This document shows positions 1-9,090 of a stretch of DNA of 64,000 bases, in pieces. The notes beneath the pieces are model-generated. The model saw nothing but the letters and a program-made list of their open reading frames with translations. It had not been told where the DNA came from and searched no databases. Source of the DNA: Alphaproteobacteria bacterium (lineage in GTDB: Bacteria > Pseudomonadota > Alphaproteobacteria > Rhodobacterales > Rhodobacteraceae); NCBI GenBank assembly GCA_030425395.1, contig JAUIAS010000005.1, positions 1 to 64,000 on the forward strand, given 5' to 3'. Every line of letters starts with the position of its first letter. Position 1 is the stretch's first letter. Position numbers and translations under genes: made by a program.

Positions 1-278
1 TCCTTTCGCCCGTCCCTCGGGTTCGAAACGTATTTTGCTATCGGTTACACTTTCAAAAAGGGCGTTCGCCCAAAATCGCCAAGTATCTGTAATTTAACAG
101 TATTTTGAAAGCGCCCCTCTGAGGATCGGGGGCGGTCGATTAGAGACAAGTGCAGTTCAGAGACCGATTTTGACCGTTATGACAGTCTCTGAAGGGCGGT
201 CACCATGACTAAACCCCTTTGAAACCAAAAGAAAAAAGGGGCTCATATGATCCCATCTTCGGTTTCGGTAAGTTTAGG
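1..278. other. Left-edge intergenic stretch without a supported gene
   Basis: No convincing coding region is visible here. The base composition is more AT-rich than the genes that follow. A weak hairpin (CCCCTTT at 214-220 against AAAGGGG at 235-241) sits just downstream of the minus-strand tRNA-Ser and could end its transcript, because on the minus strand the stem is followed by TTT. The stretch may also hold the promoter of a gene beyond the left edge; nothing specific can be assigned. Confidence 0.5.
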
Positions 279-368
279 TGGCGGGGAGACAGGGATTCGA
301 ACCCTGGGGACGCTCTCACGCCCAACGGTTTTCAAGACCGCCGCATTCGACCACTCTGCCACCTCCCC
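279..368 (-). tRNA. tRNA-Ser (anticodon TGA)
   Basis: Read on the minus strand the gene begins GGGGAGGTGGC and ends TCTCCCC-G-CCA, so the 7-bp acceptor stem closes (one G-T pair) and CCA is encoded. The anticodon loop CTTGAAA gives anticodon TGA, which decodes UCA-type serine codons. The T arm GGTTCGAAT is present. A length of 90 nt with a long variable arm fits class II tRNA-Ser. It is convergent with nothing and lies about 195 bp upstream of the divergent SPOR lipoprotein gene. Confidence 0.97.
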
Positions 369-562
369 GGTGCCGGGTCTGGCGCAGGGTTTATTGTGCC
401 CGGCACCCTGAGGCAAGAGGGGTAAGGGCCTTGAATGGGGATTTCTTGCCGATGGCCGCCAAGCGGCCTTTCCTTGGACGCGGGCGCGGTCTATCATCGC
501 GCCCGCGTGGCAGGCGCAGAACCAGAGCGCGACAGGCGCCGGATGACAGGCAGGGATAGACC

Positions 563-1540
563 ATGAAACGTTGCAACCCAGTGACGCGGAACCCGGCAAC
601 GGGGATCAGGCTCAGGCTGTTGTCAGCCGTGGCCGTATTGGCGGTTGCTGCGGGCTGCACGCAGGTGCAGGACGGGCTGAGCAAACTGACCGCACCGCGT
701 GGCGAGAGGACCGCAAACGAAACCGATGCGGGGGCCCCGACCACAACCCGTCTGGTGGAACGCGACGTCGAAGCCCCGGAAATTTTTCAGGTCACCGAAG
801 ACGGTCTTTGGGATGGACGCCCGTCGCTGGGCGGGGTCTGGGTTGCGCATCCCGACGTGACGGATCCCGAGCGCGTGATCATCCGCAACGCCACCAACGA
901 CCGGTTTGTAATCGGGGCGCTGTTCCGGCGTGAACGCGACATTCCCGGTCCGCGCATTCAGGCTTCATCGGATGCAGCGGCGGCGCTGGGGCTGGTGCCC
1001 GGTGCGCCGGTTCGCTTGTCCGTGACCGCCCTGCGCCGTGAAGAGGTCGCCGACCCCGCCCAAACGCCCCAGGACCAGGCCGTCGCCGAGGCCACAGCCC
1101 CAGAACGCCCGCCTGCCCCCGCGACACCGCCGAAAACCGACGTCATCACCGCAGCGGCGGCATCGCTGGCGCCGCCCGCGCGCCCTGCCCCCACCGCAGC
1201 ACCCGCCTCAGCACCGGCCACAGCACCGGCCCGGGCGGCGGCAACGACACCCGCCACATCTCCGGCCCGTGCCCCGCAGCCCTCAGCCAGCACAAGCGCC
1301 TCGCCACTGTCCAAACCCTACATTCAGATCGGCATTTTCAGCGTCGAAGCCAACGCGACGCGCACAGCCGCCCAGACACGCGCCGCTGGCATGGCAACGA
1401 CGGTGTTCGCCCAGACCTCGAACGGCAAACCGTTCTGGCGCGTGGTCGTCGGCCCCGCACAATCAAGCAAGGAGCGCGCGCGACTGGTTTCGAAAGCCCG
1501 CGAAATCGGGTTTACCGACGCCTATGCCGTGACCAACTGA
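563..1540 (+). CDS. SPOR-domain lipoprotein (RlpA/DedD-like)
   Basis: This 325-residue protein is predicted to be an envelope lipoprotein that binds denuded peptidoglycan glycan strands, the role of SPOR domains at septa. The N-terminus has a basic region, a hydrophobic segment and a lipobox ending at Cys32 (VAAGC), so it should be lipidated. Residues 33-150 form a globular middle region, about 155-250 is a low-complexity Ala/Pro/Thr linker, and 250-325 is the SPOR domain (starts YIQIGIFS, ends with a conserved FWRVVVGP strand). The D-Ala-D-Ala carboxypeptidase gene follows after 33 bp, a common roseobacter pairing of wall genes. Family and location are clear; the specific partner or enzyme activity is not. 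Confidence 0.88.
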   Translation: MKRCNPVTRNPATGIRLRLLSAVAVLAVAAGCTQVQDGLSKLTAPRGERTANETDAGAPTTTRLVERDVEAPEIFQVTEDGLWDGRPSLGGVWVAHPDVTDPERVIIRNATNDRFVIGALFRRERDIPGPRIQASSDAAAALGLVPGAPVRLSVTALRREEVADPAQTPQDQAVAEATAPERPPAPATPPKTDVITAAAASLAPPARPAPTAAPASAPATAPARAAATTPATSPARAPQPSASTSASPLSKPYIQIGIFSVEANATRTAAQTRAAGMATTVFAQTSNGKPFWRVVVGPAQSSKERARLVSKAREIGFTDAYAVTN

Positions 1541-1573
1541 TCCAACGTCCCTTTTCCTGACGAAAGGCCCGCA

Positions 1574-2752
1574 ATGACACTTCATGCGCCCCGGTTCCGG
1601 ACCCTATTCGCCGCACTCGCCGCCTCGGTCTGTCTGGCCCTGCCCGCCAGCGCCTTTGACACCGCCGCGCGGTCGGCGTTTGTGGTCGATAAGGGCACCG
1701 GCACCGTGCTGTTGTCAAAGAACGCGGATGTGCCGCTGCCACCTGCCTCCATGTCCAAGCTGATGACGCTCTACATGGCGTTCGAGGCGGTGCGCGATGG
1801 ACGTCTGAGCCTTGACGAACGCCTGCCCGTATCGGCCCATGCCATGAGTTTTGGCGGATCGACCATGTTCCTTGATACCACCGACAGGGTCCGGGTCGAG
1901 GATCTGTTACGCGGCATTATCGTGCTGTCGGGCAACGACGCCTGCGTGGTCATCGCCGAGGCGCTCAGCCCGGATGGCACAGAGGCCGGTTTCGCCCGCA
2001 TGATGACCCAACGCGCGCACCAGATGGATATGCCCAATTCCACTTTCAGCAACGCCAGTGGATGGCCACAGGCCGGGCACCGGATGTCGATGCGCGATCT
2101 GGCAACGCTGGCCGGACACCTGATCACCGATTTTCCCGAATTCTACCCGATGTTCGCCGAGCGCAGTTTCGCCTTTGACGGGCGCGCGCCATCCAACACC
2201 CGCAATCGCAACCCTTTGTTGGGTCTGGGGGTTGGGGCTGACGGGCTCAAGACAGGGCACACACAGGAAGCAGGTTACGGTCTTGTGGGATCGGCGACGC
2301 AGGACGGACGACGGGTGATCTTTGTTCTGTCCGGTCTGGATAGCGCCCGCGCCCGGGCCGAGGAATCGGAGGCGGTTGTGACATGGTCCTTTCGCCAATT
2401 TGCCGAAATCTCTCTCGCCCGGGCGGGACAACCGCTGGCCACCGCAGACGTCTGGATGGGGGCAAGCCCCACGGTAAACCTTGTCCCGGCGGAGGATGTC
2501 AGCGCCTTGATGCCAGTTCTCAACGCGCGCAATGTCACGGCGGAAGTGGTATTCGAAGGGCCGGTCATCGCCCCGGTGTTCAAAGGGCAACCGCTGGGCG
2601 AACTGGTTTTCACCCCCGAAGGGCTGCCGGAAAAGCGGATTCCGCTGGTGGCCGATGCGCAGGTGGACAAGGGCGGGTTTTCGGTTCGGCTGAGCACGGT
2701 GGCCAACCTGCTGCTGACCCGGCTTGCCAACGGTCCCGAAGGTGCAATGTGA
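1574..2752 (+). CDS. dacC: D-alanyl-D-alanine carboxypeptidase (PBP5/6 family)
   Basis: This serine peptidase S11 enzyme trims the terminal D-alanine of peptidoglycan stem peptides in the periplasm. All three penicillin-binding motifs are visible: SxxK at Ser59-Lys62 (SMSK), SGN at 119-121 and KTG at 226-228. A cleavable signal peptide ends near residue 27 (LPASA-F). The C-terminal PBP5-type beta domain (about 285-385) is present, and 392 residues is the usual length. The stop codon lies two bases before the GTG start of tmk, so the genes are probably cotranscribed and coupled. The exact paralogue name (dacA, dacC or dacF) is not decidable from sequence alone. Confidence 0.93.
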   Translation: MTLHAPRFRTLFAALAASVCLALPASAFDTAARSAFVVDKGTGTVLLSKNADVPLPPASMSKLMTLYMAFEAVRDGRLSLDERLPVSAHAMSFGGSTMFLDTTDRVRVEDLLRGIIVLSGNDACVVIAEALSPDGTEAGFARMMTQRAHQMDMPNSTFSNASGWPQAGHRMSMRDLATLAGHLITDFPEFYPMFAERSFAFDGRAPSNTRNRNPLLGLGVGADGLKTGHTQEAGYGLVGSATQDGRRVIFVLSGLDSARARAEESEAVVTWSFRQFAEISLARAGQPLATADVWMGASPTVNLVPAEDVSALMPVLNARNVTAEVVFEGPVIAPVFKGQPLGELVFTPEGLPEKRIPLVADAQVDKGGFSVRLSTVANLLLTRLANGPEGAM

Positions 2753-2753
2753 C

Positions 2754-3380
2754 GTGACAGGACGCGGCCTCTTTCTCAGCTTCGAAGGCATCGACGGGTC
2801 GGGCAAGTCCACGCAAGCGCGCACGCTGGCGGACACCCTGCGCGCGCAAGGCCGCGAAGTGGTGCACACGCGCGAACCCGGTGGATCGCCGGGGGCCGAA
2901 GAAATCCGACGGCTGGTTCTGGAAGGCGATCCCGACCGTTGGTCCGCGCGCACGGAAATCCTGTTGTTCACCGCGGCACGGCGCGACCATCTGGAGCGCA
3001 CGATCCTGCCTGCCCTTGACGCGGGCAAGGTGGTGATCTGCGACCGCTTTGCCGACAGCACGCGCATGTATCAGGGGCTGCGCGCCAACGGCCTGCGCGA
3101 GATGGTGGATACGCTGCACGACCTGATGATCGGATGCGAACCCGACCGCACCATCCTGATCGACATGGACCCTGCCACCGGCCTTGCCCGCGCCAAGGGG
3201 CGGCAAGGCAGCGAAGAACGCTTTGAGGATTTCGGCGAAGACCTGCAGCGCCGGATGCGGGCCGGGTTTCTGCACCTCGCCCGCGCCAACCCGCAGCGGT
3301 TCCGGGTGATCGACGGGGCGCAGGACACCGGCGCGGTGGCCGCTGACGTGCGCGCCGCGCTGTCGGACATCCTGCCATGA
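2754..3380 (+). CDS. tmk: Thymidylate kinase
   Basis: The enzyme phosphorylates dTMP to dTDP with ATP, an essential cytosolic step of dTTP synthesis. The P-loop is at residues 12-20 (GIDGSGKST), followed by the DR motif in CDRFADS and a LID region around residues 140-155. The GTG at 2754 was chosen because it directly follows the dacC stop and gives the canonical MTGRGLF start with GAAGG about 11 bases upstream; the frame is open further 5' (TTG at 2724) but that extension lies inside dacC. The protein is 208 residues, normal for the family. The stop overlaps the holB start by four bases. Confidence 0.95.
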   Translation: MTGRGLFLSFEGIDGSGKSTQARTLADTLRAQGREVVHTREPGGSPGAEEIRRLVLEGDPDRWSARTEILLFTAARRDHLERTILPALDAGKVVICDRFADSTRMYQGLRANGLREMVDTLHDLMIGCEPDRTILIDMDPATGLARAKGRQGSEERFEDFGEDLQRRMRAGFLHLARANPQRFRVIDGAQDTGAVAADVRAALSDILP

Positions 3381-4495
3381 GCGACGATCTCCCCCTGCCG
3401 TCGGATCAACTGGCCGGCGCGCCCCACCCGCGCGAAACACACAGGATCTATGGCCACCATGACGCCGAGCAAGAGCTTTTGGGCGGGTTCAATTCGGGGC
3501 GGCTGCATCACGCGTGGATGATCACTGGGCCGAAAGGCATCGGCAAGGCCACGCTGGCGTGGCGCTTTGCGCGGTTTCTTCTGGCAACACCTGAACCGGA
3601 AACAGACGGGCTCTTCGGTGCTCCGCCGCCCCCCGAAACGCTGGACATCCCCGACGATCATCCGGTTGCACGCAACATGCTGTCGGGCGCGACACCGGGG
3701 CTGAAACAGGTGATCCGTACCCCCAACGACCGGGGCGTTCTGCGCAAGCAGATCGCTGTCGAAGACGTGCGCGCGCTGGTGCCGTTCTTTGGCCTGTCCG
3801 CGGCCCATGGCGGGCGGCGCATCGTGATCGTGGATGCCGCCGACGACATGACCACGCAAGCCGCCAATGCCCTGTTGAAAACCCTTGAGGAACCGCCCGC
3901 ACGCGCGGTGCTGATGCTGATAACACACCAGCCCACGCGCCTGTTGCCGACGATCAAGTCCCGCTGCCGCACGCTCAGGCTGTCAACGCTGGGACCGCAG
4001 GACATGGCCCGCGCGCTGGATCAGGCCGGTGTCGCAGTGCCAGCGCAGGCCGCGGGCCATCTGGCGGAGTTGTCGGGCGGATCGGTGGGCGCTGCGATGC
4101 AATTGCTGTCGCAGGACGGGCTGACGATCTATGCCGATCTGCTGGCGCTGCTGGGGGGGCTTCCCCGGCTGGATCGCGGACGCGCTGCGGCCCTGTCACG
4201 CAAAGCCGCAGGACGCGAGGCCGCCGACCGGGCCGGTTTGATCCTCGATATGCTCGATATCCTGCTGGCGCGGTTGGCCCGCACCGGGGCCAGCGCCACG
4301 CCCCCACCCGAAGCCGCCGACGGCGAAAGCGCGGTTTTGCAACGCCTGTCACCGGATGCGCGCGCCGCGCGCCACTGGGCCGACAAGGCGGCCGAAGTCT
4401 CGGCCCGCGCCCGCCGCGCGCTGGCGGCCAATCTTGACCCCGCCGCTGTTGTCCTAGATACGGTTCTGAGCATTGAAAAAACTGCTGCCGCCTGA
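3377..4495 (+). CDS. holB: DNA polymerase III subunit delta prime
   Basis: This is the delta-prime subunit of the clamp-loader complex, which with gamma/tau and delta loads the beta sliding clamp. Residues 51-58 form a Walker A-like loop (GPKGIGKA), and the SRC motif occurs in TIKSRCR near residue 196, supplying the arginine finger in trans. It has 372 residues with AAA+ and C-terminal collar regions. ATGA overlap with tmk, in the order tmk-holB-tatD, is the conserved bacterial arrangement and supports the call. Confidence 0.93.
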   Translation: MSDDLPLPSDQLAGAPHPRETHRIYGHHDAEQELLGGFNSGRLHHAWMITGPKGIGKATLAWRFARFLLATPEPETDGLFGAPPPPETLDIPDDHPVARNMLSGATPGLKQVIRTPNDRGVLRKQIAVEDVRALVPFFGLSAAHGGRRIVIVDAADDMTTQAANALLKTLEEPPARAVLMLITHQPTRLLPTIKSRCRTLRLSTLGPQDMARALDQAGVAVPAQAAGHLAELSGGSVGAAMQLLSQDGLTIYADLLALLGGLPRLDRGRAAALSRKAAGREAADRAGLILDMLDILLARLARTGASATPPPEAADGESAVLQRLSPDARAARHWADKAAEVSARARRALAANLDPAAVVLDTVLSIEKTAAA

Positions 4496-4550
4496 TCGGT
4501 GTCCCACCGACCTGCCCGACGGCACATGAACCGGACCGCCCAAGCGACCC

Positions 4551-5357
4551 ATGACCGACTTGCCAGAAATTACCGACAGCCATTGCCATCTGGATTTCCC
4601 GGATTTCAACGATGAGCGCGACGAGATCGTGGCACGCGCGCTGGCCGCAGGGGTGACGCGGATGGTCACCATCTGCACCCGTCTGCGCCTTGAACCGCAA
4701 GTGCGCGCCATCGCTGAAACCTATGCACCGGTGTTCTATGCCGCAGGCACCCATCCAATGAGCGCGGCAGACGAACCGCTGGCCACCGTGGACGATCTGA
4801 CCGCCCTTGCCGCGCATCCGAAATTCGTGGGTATCGGGGAAACCGGGCTGGATTATCATTATACTCAGGACAGCGCCGACATTCAGCAAACCTCTCTGCG
4901 CACCCATATTGCCGCCGCCCGGCAAACCGGTCTGCCCCTGATCATCCACGCCCGCGCGGCAGACGCGGACATGGCGCGCATTCTGACAGAAGAATACCGC
5001 AACGGTGCCTATTCATGCGTGATGCACTGTTTCTCATCCAGTGCCGAACTCGCCCGCGCCGCCCTCGATCTGGGGTTCTACCTGTCCATGTCCGGCATCG
5101 CGGCCTTTCCCAAAAGCGCAGAATTGCGCGATATCTTTGCCGCCGCCCCGGTGGACCGCATCCTTGTGGAAACCGACGCACCCTATCTCGCGCCGCCGCC
5201 CAAACGGGGCAAGCGCAACGAACCCGCCTACACAGCGCACACCGCGCGCGTGGGGGCCGAGGTGTTCGGCATGGACTATGCCGATTTCGCCGCCCGGACC
5301 CAGGCCAACTTTGATCGCCTGTTCACCAAGGTGGCAGGCTGGAAGGCAGACGCCTGA
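4551..5357 (+). CDS. tatD: TatD-family metal-dependent DNase
   Basis: This is a TIM-barrel metallohydrolase of the TatD/YcfH family, associated with 3'-5' DNase activity and DNA repair. The N-terminal metal ligands His11 and His13 lie in DSHCHLD; the metal-bridging Glu is in GIGETGLDY; further ligands are in IHARAAD, MHCFS and the ETDAPYL motif. At 268 residues it is full length. It follows holB by 55 bp and overlaps the next gene by one base. The physiological substrate is not established in most bacteria. Confidence 0.92.
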   Translation: MTDLPEITDSHCHLDFPDFNDERDEIVARALAAGVTRMVTICTRLRLEPQVRAIAETYAPVFYAAGTHPMSAADEPLATVDDLTALAAHPKFVGIGETGLDYHYTQDSADIQQTSLRTHIAAARQTGLPLIIHARAADADMARILTEEYRNGAYSCVMHCFSSSAELARAALDLGFYLSMSGIAAFPKSAELRDIFAAAPVDRILVETDAPYLAPPPKRGKRNEPAYTAHTARVGAEVFGMDYADFAARTQANFDRLFTKVAGWKADA

Positions 5358-6154
5358 TGGCAGAAATGAGATTCACCATTCTGGGATGCGGATCGTCGGG
5401 GGGCGTGCCGCGCCTTGGTGGCCACTGGGGCGATTGCGACCCGTCAGAACCGCGCAACACCCGGCGTCGCTGTTCAATGCTGATCGAACGCGAAGATACC
5501 GACGGCATCACAACCGTCCTGATCGACACCACCCCCGATATGCGCAGCCAGCTTCTGGACACCGGCACCGGGCGGCTGGACGGGGTTGTCTATACCCATT
5601 CCCACGCCGATCACGTGCATGGCATCGACGATCTGCGGATGATCGTGTTCAACATGCGCGCGCGCATTCCCGTCTGGGCCGATGGCGACACGCAGAACGC
5701 GCTGTTTTCGCGCTTTGGCTATGCGTTTGTGCAACCCGAAGGATCGCCCTATCCGCCGATCCTCGAAATGAAGACAATCGACGGCCCGTTCACCATTTCC
5801 GGCCCCGGCGGAGATATCACCCTGCGCCCGTTCGAGGTGGGCCATGGCGCGATCGAATCCTTGGGCTTTCGCGTGGGCGATCTGGCCTACCTGCCGGATG
5901 TGGTCGAAATCTACGATGATGTCTGGCCCGAACTCGACGGGTTGGATTGCTGGATCGTGGACGCATTGCGCCGCGCGCCCCACCCCACACATGCGCATCT
6001 GGATATGACGCTGGACTGGATCGACCGGGTCAAACCCCGTCGCGCGGTTCTGACGAACATGCATATCGACCTTGATTATCGCACCGTGGACGCCGAAACC
6101 CCAGATCACATTACCCCCGCATATGACGGCATGGTGATCCGGTACGAGGTCTGA
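5357..6154 (+). CDS. MBL-fold metallohydrolase (PhnP-like)
   Basis: This is a metallo-beta-lactamase-fold phosphodiesterase of the group that contains PhnP and tRNase Z. The metal motif HSHADH is at residues 81-86, with later ligands in EVGHGAIES and NMHIDLD. The N-terminal GCGSSGGVPR signature (10-19) and a CDPSEPRNTRRRCS stretch resemble PhnP, which hydrolyses cyclic ribose phosphates, but no phn genes are nearby and the role may be housekeeping. The TGATG overlap with tatD, and the conserved holB-tatD-MBL order in alphaproteobacteria, suggest cotranscription. Substrate is unassigned. Confidence 0.86.
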   Translation: MAEMRFTILGCGSSGGVPRLGGHWGDCDPSEPRNTRRRCSMLIEREDTDGITTVLIDTTPDMRSQLLDTGTGRLDGVVYTHSHADHVHGIDDLRMIVFNMRARIPVWADGDTQNALFSRFGYAFVQPEGSPYPPILEMKTIDGPFTISGPGGDITLRPFEVGHGAIESLGFRVGDLAYLPDVVEIYDDVWPELDGLDCWIVDALRRAPHPTHAHLDMTLDWIDRVKPRRAVLTNMHIDLDYRTVDAETPDHITPAYDGMVIRYEV

Positions 6155-6160
6155 TCGCCT

Positions 6161-7090
6161 GTGCAAGTTCTGATTGATGTCATTCTGCCGGTCTTTCTGG
6201 TGATCGGCGCCGGGTATCTGGCGACCCGTCAGGGCATGTTTACGCCCAGCCATATCGAAGGCATCATGAAGTTCACGCAAGGCTTTGCGATTCCTTGCCT
6301 TTTGTTCAACGCGCTGGCCAAGATCGACCTGCAACAAGGTTTCGACCCGGCGCTTTTGACGTCATTCTATGCCGGAGCATTCATCTGTTTCTTGCTGGGG
6401 ATGTTCGGCGCGCGCTTTCTCTTTGACCGCGATTGGGAAGACAGCGTCGCCATCGGCTTTGCCTGCCTGTTCTCAAACTCGATCCTGCTGGGGCTTCCGA
6501 TCACCGAACGCGCCTATGGCGCGGATGCAATGACCGGAAACTATGCGATTGTCGCGATGCATTCGCCGTTTTGCTATGGGGTCGGCATTATCGCGATGGA
6601 AATCACCCGCAATCGCGGCAAAAGCAGCAGCGCGCTGGTCATCGCGGTTCTCAAGGCGATGTTCTCGAACGCGCTGATCCTTGGGATCGGGCTGGGCTTT
6701 CTGGTCAATATTTCGGGCACGACGCTTCCGCAGGTTCTGGACGATGCGCTGGGTCTGATTATCCGCGCCGCCCTGCCCGGCGCGCTTTTCGCGCTTGGTG
6801 GGGTGCTGGTGCAATATCGCCCCGAAGGCGATCTGCGCACTATCTTTTATGTCTGCGCCATCGCGCTTGTGGTGCATCCGGCGCTGGTCTGGGGCTTTGG
6901 CACGGCGCTGTCGCTGCCGCAGGATCTGTTCCGTTCCGCGGTTCTGACGGCAGCCATGGCACCGGGCTTTAACGCCTATATCTTTGCCAACATGTATGGT
7001 CGCGCCAAACGGGTCGCGGCATCGTCTGTGCTGGTCGCCACCGGTGCCACATTGATCACCGCATGGGTGTGGCTGACACTTCTTGGCTGA
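6161..7090 (+). CDS. AEC-family transporter (auxin efflux carrier-like)
   Basis: This 309-residue integral membrane protein has about ten hydrophobic segments arranged in two halves, typical of the auxin efflux carrier family. Bacterial members mostly move organic acids such as malate or malonate, and the substrate here is unknown. It starts with GTG six bases after the preceding stop, so it probably belongs to the same transcript. The next feature is the convergent tRNA-Leu. A malonyl-CoA synthetase lies on the other side of that tRNA, on the opposite strand; a functional link is only a guess. Confidence 0.85.
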   Translation: MQVLIDVILPVFLVIGAGYLATRQGMFTPSHIEGIMKFTQGFAIPCLLFNALAKIDLQQGFDPALLTSFYAGAFICFLLGMFGARFLFDRDWEDSVAIGFACLFSNSILLGLPITERAYGADAMTGNYAIVAMHSPFCYGVGIIAMEITRNRGKSSSALVIAVLKAMFSNALILGIGLGFLVNISGTTLPQVLDDALGLIIRAALPGALFALGGVLVQYRPEGDLRTIFYVCAIALVVHPALVWGFGTALSLPQDLFRSAVLTAAMAPGFNAYIFANMYGRAKRVAASSVLVATGATLITAWVWLTLLG

Positions 7091-7238
7091 TGTGTCAGGC
7101 CCGGGGCTAACCTCAGGCCAGAAAACAACGTCCCTGCACAGAACGGTGATCGACATAAATACGCGCGCTGAACTGTGATAGCTCACTCGCAATTTCTGAT
7201 TTGATCTGAAGACTTCCTGCCTCACCCAACTGGGTGAA

Positions 7239-7325
7239 TGGTGCGGTCGAGAGGACTCGAACCTCCACGGGTGTTACCCCACAGCGACCTCAACGCTGCG
7301 CGTCTACCAATTCCGCCACGACCGC
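7239..7325 (-). tRNA. tRNA-Leu (anticodon GAG)
   Basis: On the minus strand the gene starts GCGGTCG and ends CGACCGC-A-CCA, a perfect 7-bp acceptor stem with encoded CCA. The anticodon loop TTGAGGT gives GAG, decoding CUC/CUU leucine codons. At 87 nt, the long variable arm marks a class II tRNA. The T arm GGTTCGAGT is normal. Confidence 0.97.
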
Positions 7326-7504
7326 ACGTCCCGACAGGATGGGCGCGGTTTAGCCTGTCCCCGCGGCGATGTGAAGAGGTTTTTTCGCAGTTTGTGCAAC
7401 TTTGTGAACCACCTAGAACCCTGCCTGAGAAGACGGGCTTATCCTTTTGTTTTAAGGATGAAATTCGCGTGCTGCTCAAAGGCGCGCCGCTGCGTGGCGA
7501 TGCG

Positions 7505-9019
7505 TCAGGCGGTAAACATATCGCCGTAACGGTCGCGCAATACGTTCTTTTGCACCTTGCCCATCGTGTTGCGCGGCAGCGCGTCCACCACGATCACACG
7601 ACGCGGATGCTTGAAACGCGCCAGAGACGCGCGCACGGCTTCCATGATGGCGTCGCTGTCGGGCGTGGCCCCTGCCTGCGGCACGATCACCCCCAGAACG
7701 GTTTCACCGAAATCAGGGTGCGGCACGCCAATCACTGCGCTTTCCAGAACGCCGGGCTGATCGTCAAGAACCAGCTCGATTTCCTTGGGATAGATATTGT
7801 AGCCGCCCGAAATGATCAGATCCTTGTTGCGCCCCACAATGTGAACATAGCCGTCCCCGTCGATGCGCCCAAGATCCCCGGTGATAAAGAACCCGTCGTC
7901 GCGCAGTTCCGCGGCGGTTTTCTCGGGCATCTGCCAATAGCCCTTGAAAACGTTCGGGCCGCGCACCTCGATCTGGCCGATCTCGCCTTGGGGCAAGGTG
8001 TCGCCGGTTTCGGCGTCGGTGATCTTGAGATCGACGCCCGGCAGGGGGAATCCGACCGTGCCCGCGCGGCGTTCGCCCTCATAGGGGTTGGACGTGTTCA
8101 TGTTGGTTTCGGTCATCCCGTACCGCTCAAGAATGCGATGCCCGGTGCGGTTTTCGAATTGCACATGGGTTTCCGCCAGCAGCGGTGCGGACCCGGATAC
8201 AAACAGCCGCATATGCGCTGCCACATCGCGGGTAAAGCTGTCGTCATCCAGAAGCCGGGTATAGAACGTGGGCACCCCCATCATCGTGGTTGCCTGAGGC
8301 ATCAGCCGGATGATCTGGCCCGCATCGAACTTGGGCAGGAATATCATGCTGCCCCCGGACGCCAGCACAACATTCGTCGCAACAAACAGCCCATGCGTGT
8401 GAAAGATAGGGAGCGCGTGCAAAAGCACGTCGTCAGGGCCAAAGCGCCACTCATCGACCAGAGTATGCGCATTGGACAACAGGTTGTCCTGCGTCAGCAT
8501 CGCGCCTTTGGACCGCCCCGTAGTGCCCGAAGTATACAGGAACGCAGCCAGATCATCTCCGCTGCGGGCAACCGTGTCGAATGCGGTGGGCATCTCACCG
8601 GCCTGATCGGTCAGGCTGCCGCTGCCATCGGCATTCAACGTTTCGGTTCGGGCCCCCAACGGCCCGGCCATTTCGCGCAACGCGATCACATTGCCAGCGT
8701 CACAAACGATCAGAGACGCACCACTGTTTTCGATGAAATAGCGCAGTTCATCCACCGTATAGCCGGTGTTGAGCGGCAAGAACACCAACCCGGCCTGCGC
8801 GCAGGCCGCATAGAGCGCCAGCGCCTGAGGGGATTTTTCGACCTGCACCGCCACCCGATCCCCCGGCGCAAGGCCAAGCCGCGCCATCACATGGGCCATC
8901 TGCGCGGCAAGGGACAGAAACCCGTCATGGGTCATGATCTGCCCATCGGGCAAATGCAGGAACGGCGTCGTTTTGCCCGCATGAATGCCAAACAGACCGT
9001 CAAAAAGAGGATTGGCCAT
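7505..9019 (-). CDS. matB: Malonyl-CoA synthetase
   Basis: This ANL-superfamily ligase converts malonate, CoA and ATP to malonyl-CoA. The P-loop-like motif LYTSGTTGRSKGA, the YGMTE motif, the TGDLGRID hinge region and the C-terminal GKVQKN lysine motif are all present. With the ATG at 9019, preceded by AAGAAAGGAAA, the protein is 504 residues, the normal MatB length; the reading frame is open further upstream but lacks a better start. No malonyl-CoA decarboxylase (matA) or dicarboxylate TRAP system is next to it. It sits 71 bp downstream of the MttB-like gene on the same strand. MatB-type enzymes also accept methylmalonate. Confidence 0.88.
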   Translation of the reverse strand: MANPLFDGLFGIHAGKTTPFLHLPDGQIMTHDGFLSLAAQMAHVMARLGLAPGDRVAVQVEKSPQALALYAACAQAGLVFLPLNTGYTVDELRYFIENSGASLIVCDAGNVIALREMAGPLGARTETLNADGSGSLTDQAGEMPTAFDTVARSGDDLAAFLYTSGTTGRSKGAMLTQDNLLSNAHTLVDEWRFGPDDVLLHALPIFHTHGLFVATNVVLASGGSMIFLPKFDAGQIIRLMPQATTMMGVPTFYTRLLDDDSFTRDVAAHMRLFVSGSAPLLAETHVQFENRTGHRILERYGMTETNMNTSNPYEGERRAGTVGFPLPGVDLKITDAETGDTLPQGEIGQIEVRGPNVFKGYWQMPEKTAAELRDDGFFITGDLGRIDGDGYVHIVGRNKDLIISGGYNIYPKEIELVLDDQPGVLESAVIGVPHPDFGETVLGVIVPQAGATPDSDAIMEAVRASLARFKHPRRVIVVDALPRNTMGKVQKNVLRDRYGDMFTA

Positions 9020-9090
9020 TGTGATTTCCTTTCTTCGGTCAGCGTTGCGGTTGTTCTGCCTCAGCCGCGCCGGATCGTAAAGGTGCTCTG